Assembly (NCBI GenBank): GCA_002840985.1
Contig: PHDM01000005.1
Span: 1 to 50,633, forward strand
Reading direction: 5' to 3'
Source: Bacteroidetes bacterium HGW-Bacteroidetes-17
Lineage (GTDB): Bacteria > Bacteroidota > Bacteroidia > Bacteroidales > GCA-2711565
DNA: 50,633 bases
The translations under genes were made by a program, and so were the position numbers. The notes under the pieces are model-generated. The model saw only the letters and a program-made list of their open reading frames with translations, searched no databases and was not told the origin of the DNA. The number at the start of each line of letters is the position of its first letter. The stretch's first letter is position 1. Below, piece by piece: positions 50,195 to 50,633 of the stretch.

Positions 50195-50633
50195 ATGAAA
50201 AAATTAAGAAAAAAAGTATACATAACTGCAGGATTTAATACCGTTTCGATGGGTACGGGCCGTAGTGAATTCAATCCCAAAAAAGAACGCCCGGGTTTGG
50301 AATATTATATTGAAACTGCCGGCAAAGGAACCATTGCACAAATCAATGATGCAGCAAATATTGATGAAGGCGTAATCGGAAATTTTATGGCTGCCCGATT
50401 TAATAAACAGGCAAATCTCCCAGGATTTATTCCTACCATCGACGAAAAATTACAATGGAAACCAGCCATTAGTGTTGAAGGAGCTTGTGGTTCGGGTGGA
50501 CTGGCATTGCTTACAGGACTTAAATCGGTATTAGCCGAAACTGCTGATTCAGTTTTAGTTGTTGGCGTTGAAGTTCAAAATACCATGAAGGCTCTTTATG
50601 GTGCCGATGTTTTGGCTGGTGCCGGCTGGTATA
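50195..50633 (+). CDS. Thiolase-family acetyl-CoA acyltransferase (N-terminal part)
   Basis: Partial gene; runs off the right edge after ~146 codons. Cleaves 3-ketoacyl-CoA (or condenses acetyl-CoA). The nucleophilic cysteine is C98 in VEGACGSGGLALLTGLKSVL, followed by SVLVVGVEVQNTM. The start VYITAGFNTVSMGTGRSEF and the SCP-x-like spacing resemble thiolases used with acyl-CoA dehydrogenases in Bacteroidota. The C-terminal Cys and His motifs are outside the window. It completes the hydratase-dehydrogenase-thiolase order. Confidence 0.88.
   Translation, partial: MKKLRKKVYITAGFNTVSMGTGRSEFNPKKERPGLEYYIETAGKGTIAQINDAANIDEGVIGNFMAARFNKQANLPGFIPTIDEKLQWKPAISVEGACGSGGLALLTGLKSVLAETADSVLVVGVEVQNTMKALYGADVLAGAGWY

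Overview
The window looks like a chromosomal segment of an AT-rich Bacteroidota (Bacteroidetes), probably from the Bacteroidales/Marinilabiliales side. Signs of this are the promoter form TAnnTTTG found upstream of many genes, the near absence of Shine-Dalgarno sites, Bacteroidota-specific families (IPExxxVDY-like and HYC_CC_PP-like proteins, a BNR/VPS10-like secreted protein), the acpP-fabF-rnc order, and an RprX/RprY-like two-component pair. No phage, insertion sequence, CRISPR array or rRNA is visible. Most of the window is housekeeping. The accessory part is a metal-efflux locus at about 32.2-47.5 kb.

Layout. 1-1.6 kb: the start of a secreted BNR-type protein, a LolA-like periplasmic protein and tRNA-Phe, all on minus. 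1.7-9.3 kb (plus): an envelope cluster of coaX, an outer-membrane beta-barrel candidate, a TPR protein, lptC, a CNNM/CorC-type membrane protein and a PpiD-like foldase. 9.3-12.4 kb (minus): PBP2 (mrdA) and rodA without mreBCD. 12.5-14.0 kb: a LuxE-family protein and a Nudix hydrolase. 14.0-15.9 kb: a candidate small RNA, rsmI and an uncharacterised protein. 16.0-18.4 kb: tdk, a cyclophilin lipoprotein and pheS. 18.4-21.1 kb (minus): acpP-fabF-rnc-IPExxxVDY. 21.3-24.0 kb: purN, a nitroreductase and pgi. 24.2-26.3 kb: a histidine kinase and response regulator. 26.3-28.0 kb: a serine beta-lactamase-like lipoprotein and a DUF302 protein. 28.5-32.2 kb: a TolC-like protein, an HlyD-like adaptor and tsaB.

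The metal locus (all minus apart from an embedded tRNA-Thr) has two complete tripartite HME-type RND pumps in different gene orders: adaptor-pump-TolC at 47.0-41.2 kb and pump-TolC-adaptor at 40.7-33.5 kb. Each is headed by a small secreted Cys/His-rich protein carrying a Pro-Pro pair near the C-terminus. A strong hairpin separates the two units. Further along lie a secreted HMA (CxxC) protein and a CDF-like cation transporter with a Cys-rich tail. Together these suggest periplasmic capture and export of copper/silver and probably another soft or divalent metal.

The right end (47.7 kb onward, plus) begins a beta-oxidation cluster of enoyl-CoA hydratase, 3-hydroxyacyl-CoA dehydrogenase and thiolase. 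Copies of one intergenic repeat lie in both gaps.

Sequence-level signals worth a second look are: a 10-bp-phased GTTAA array ahead of the two-component genes; a promoter-to-terminator small-RNA candidate behind rsmI; a long 5' hairpin in the DUF302 leader; several promoters so close to the start codon that the mRNAs should be leaderless; and two ORF starts that fall inside or beside promoter elements and should be moved downstream.
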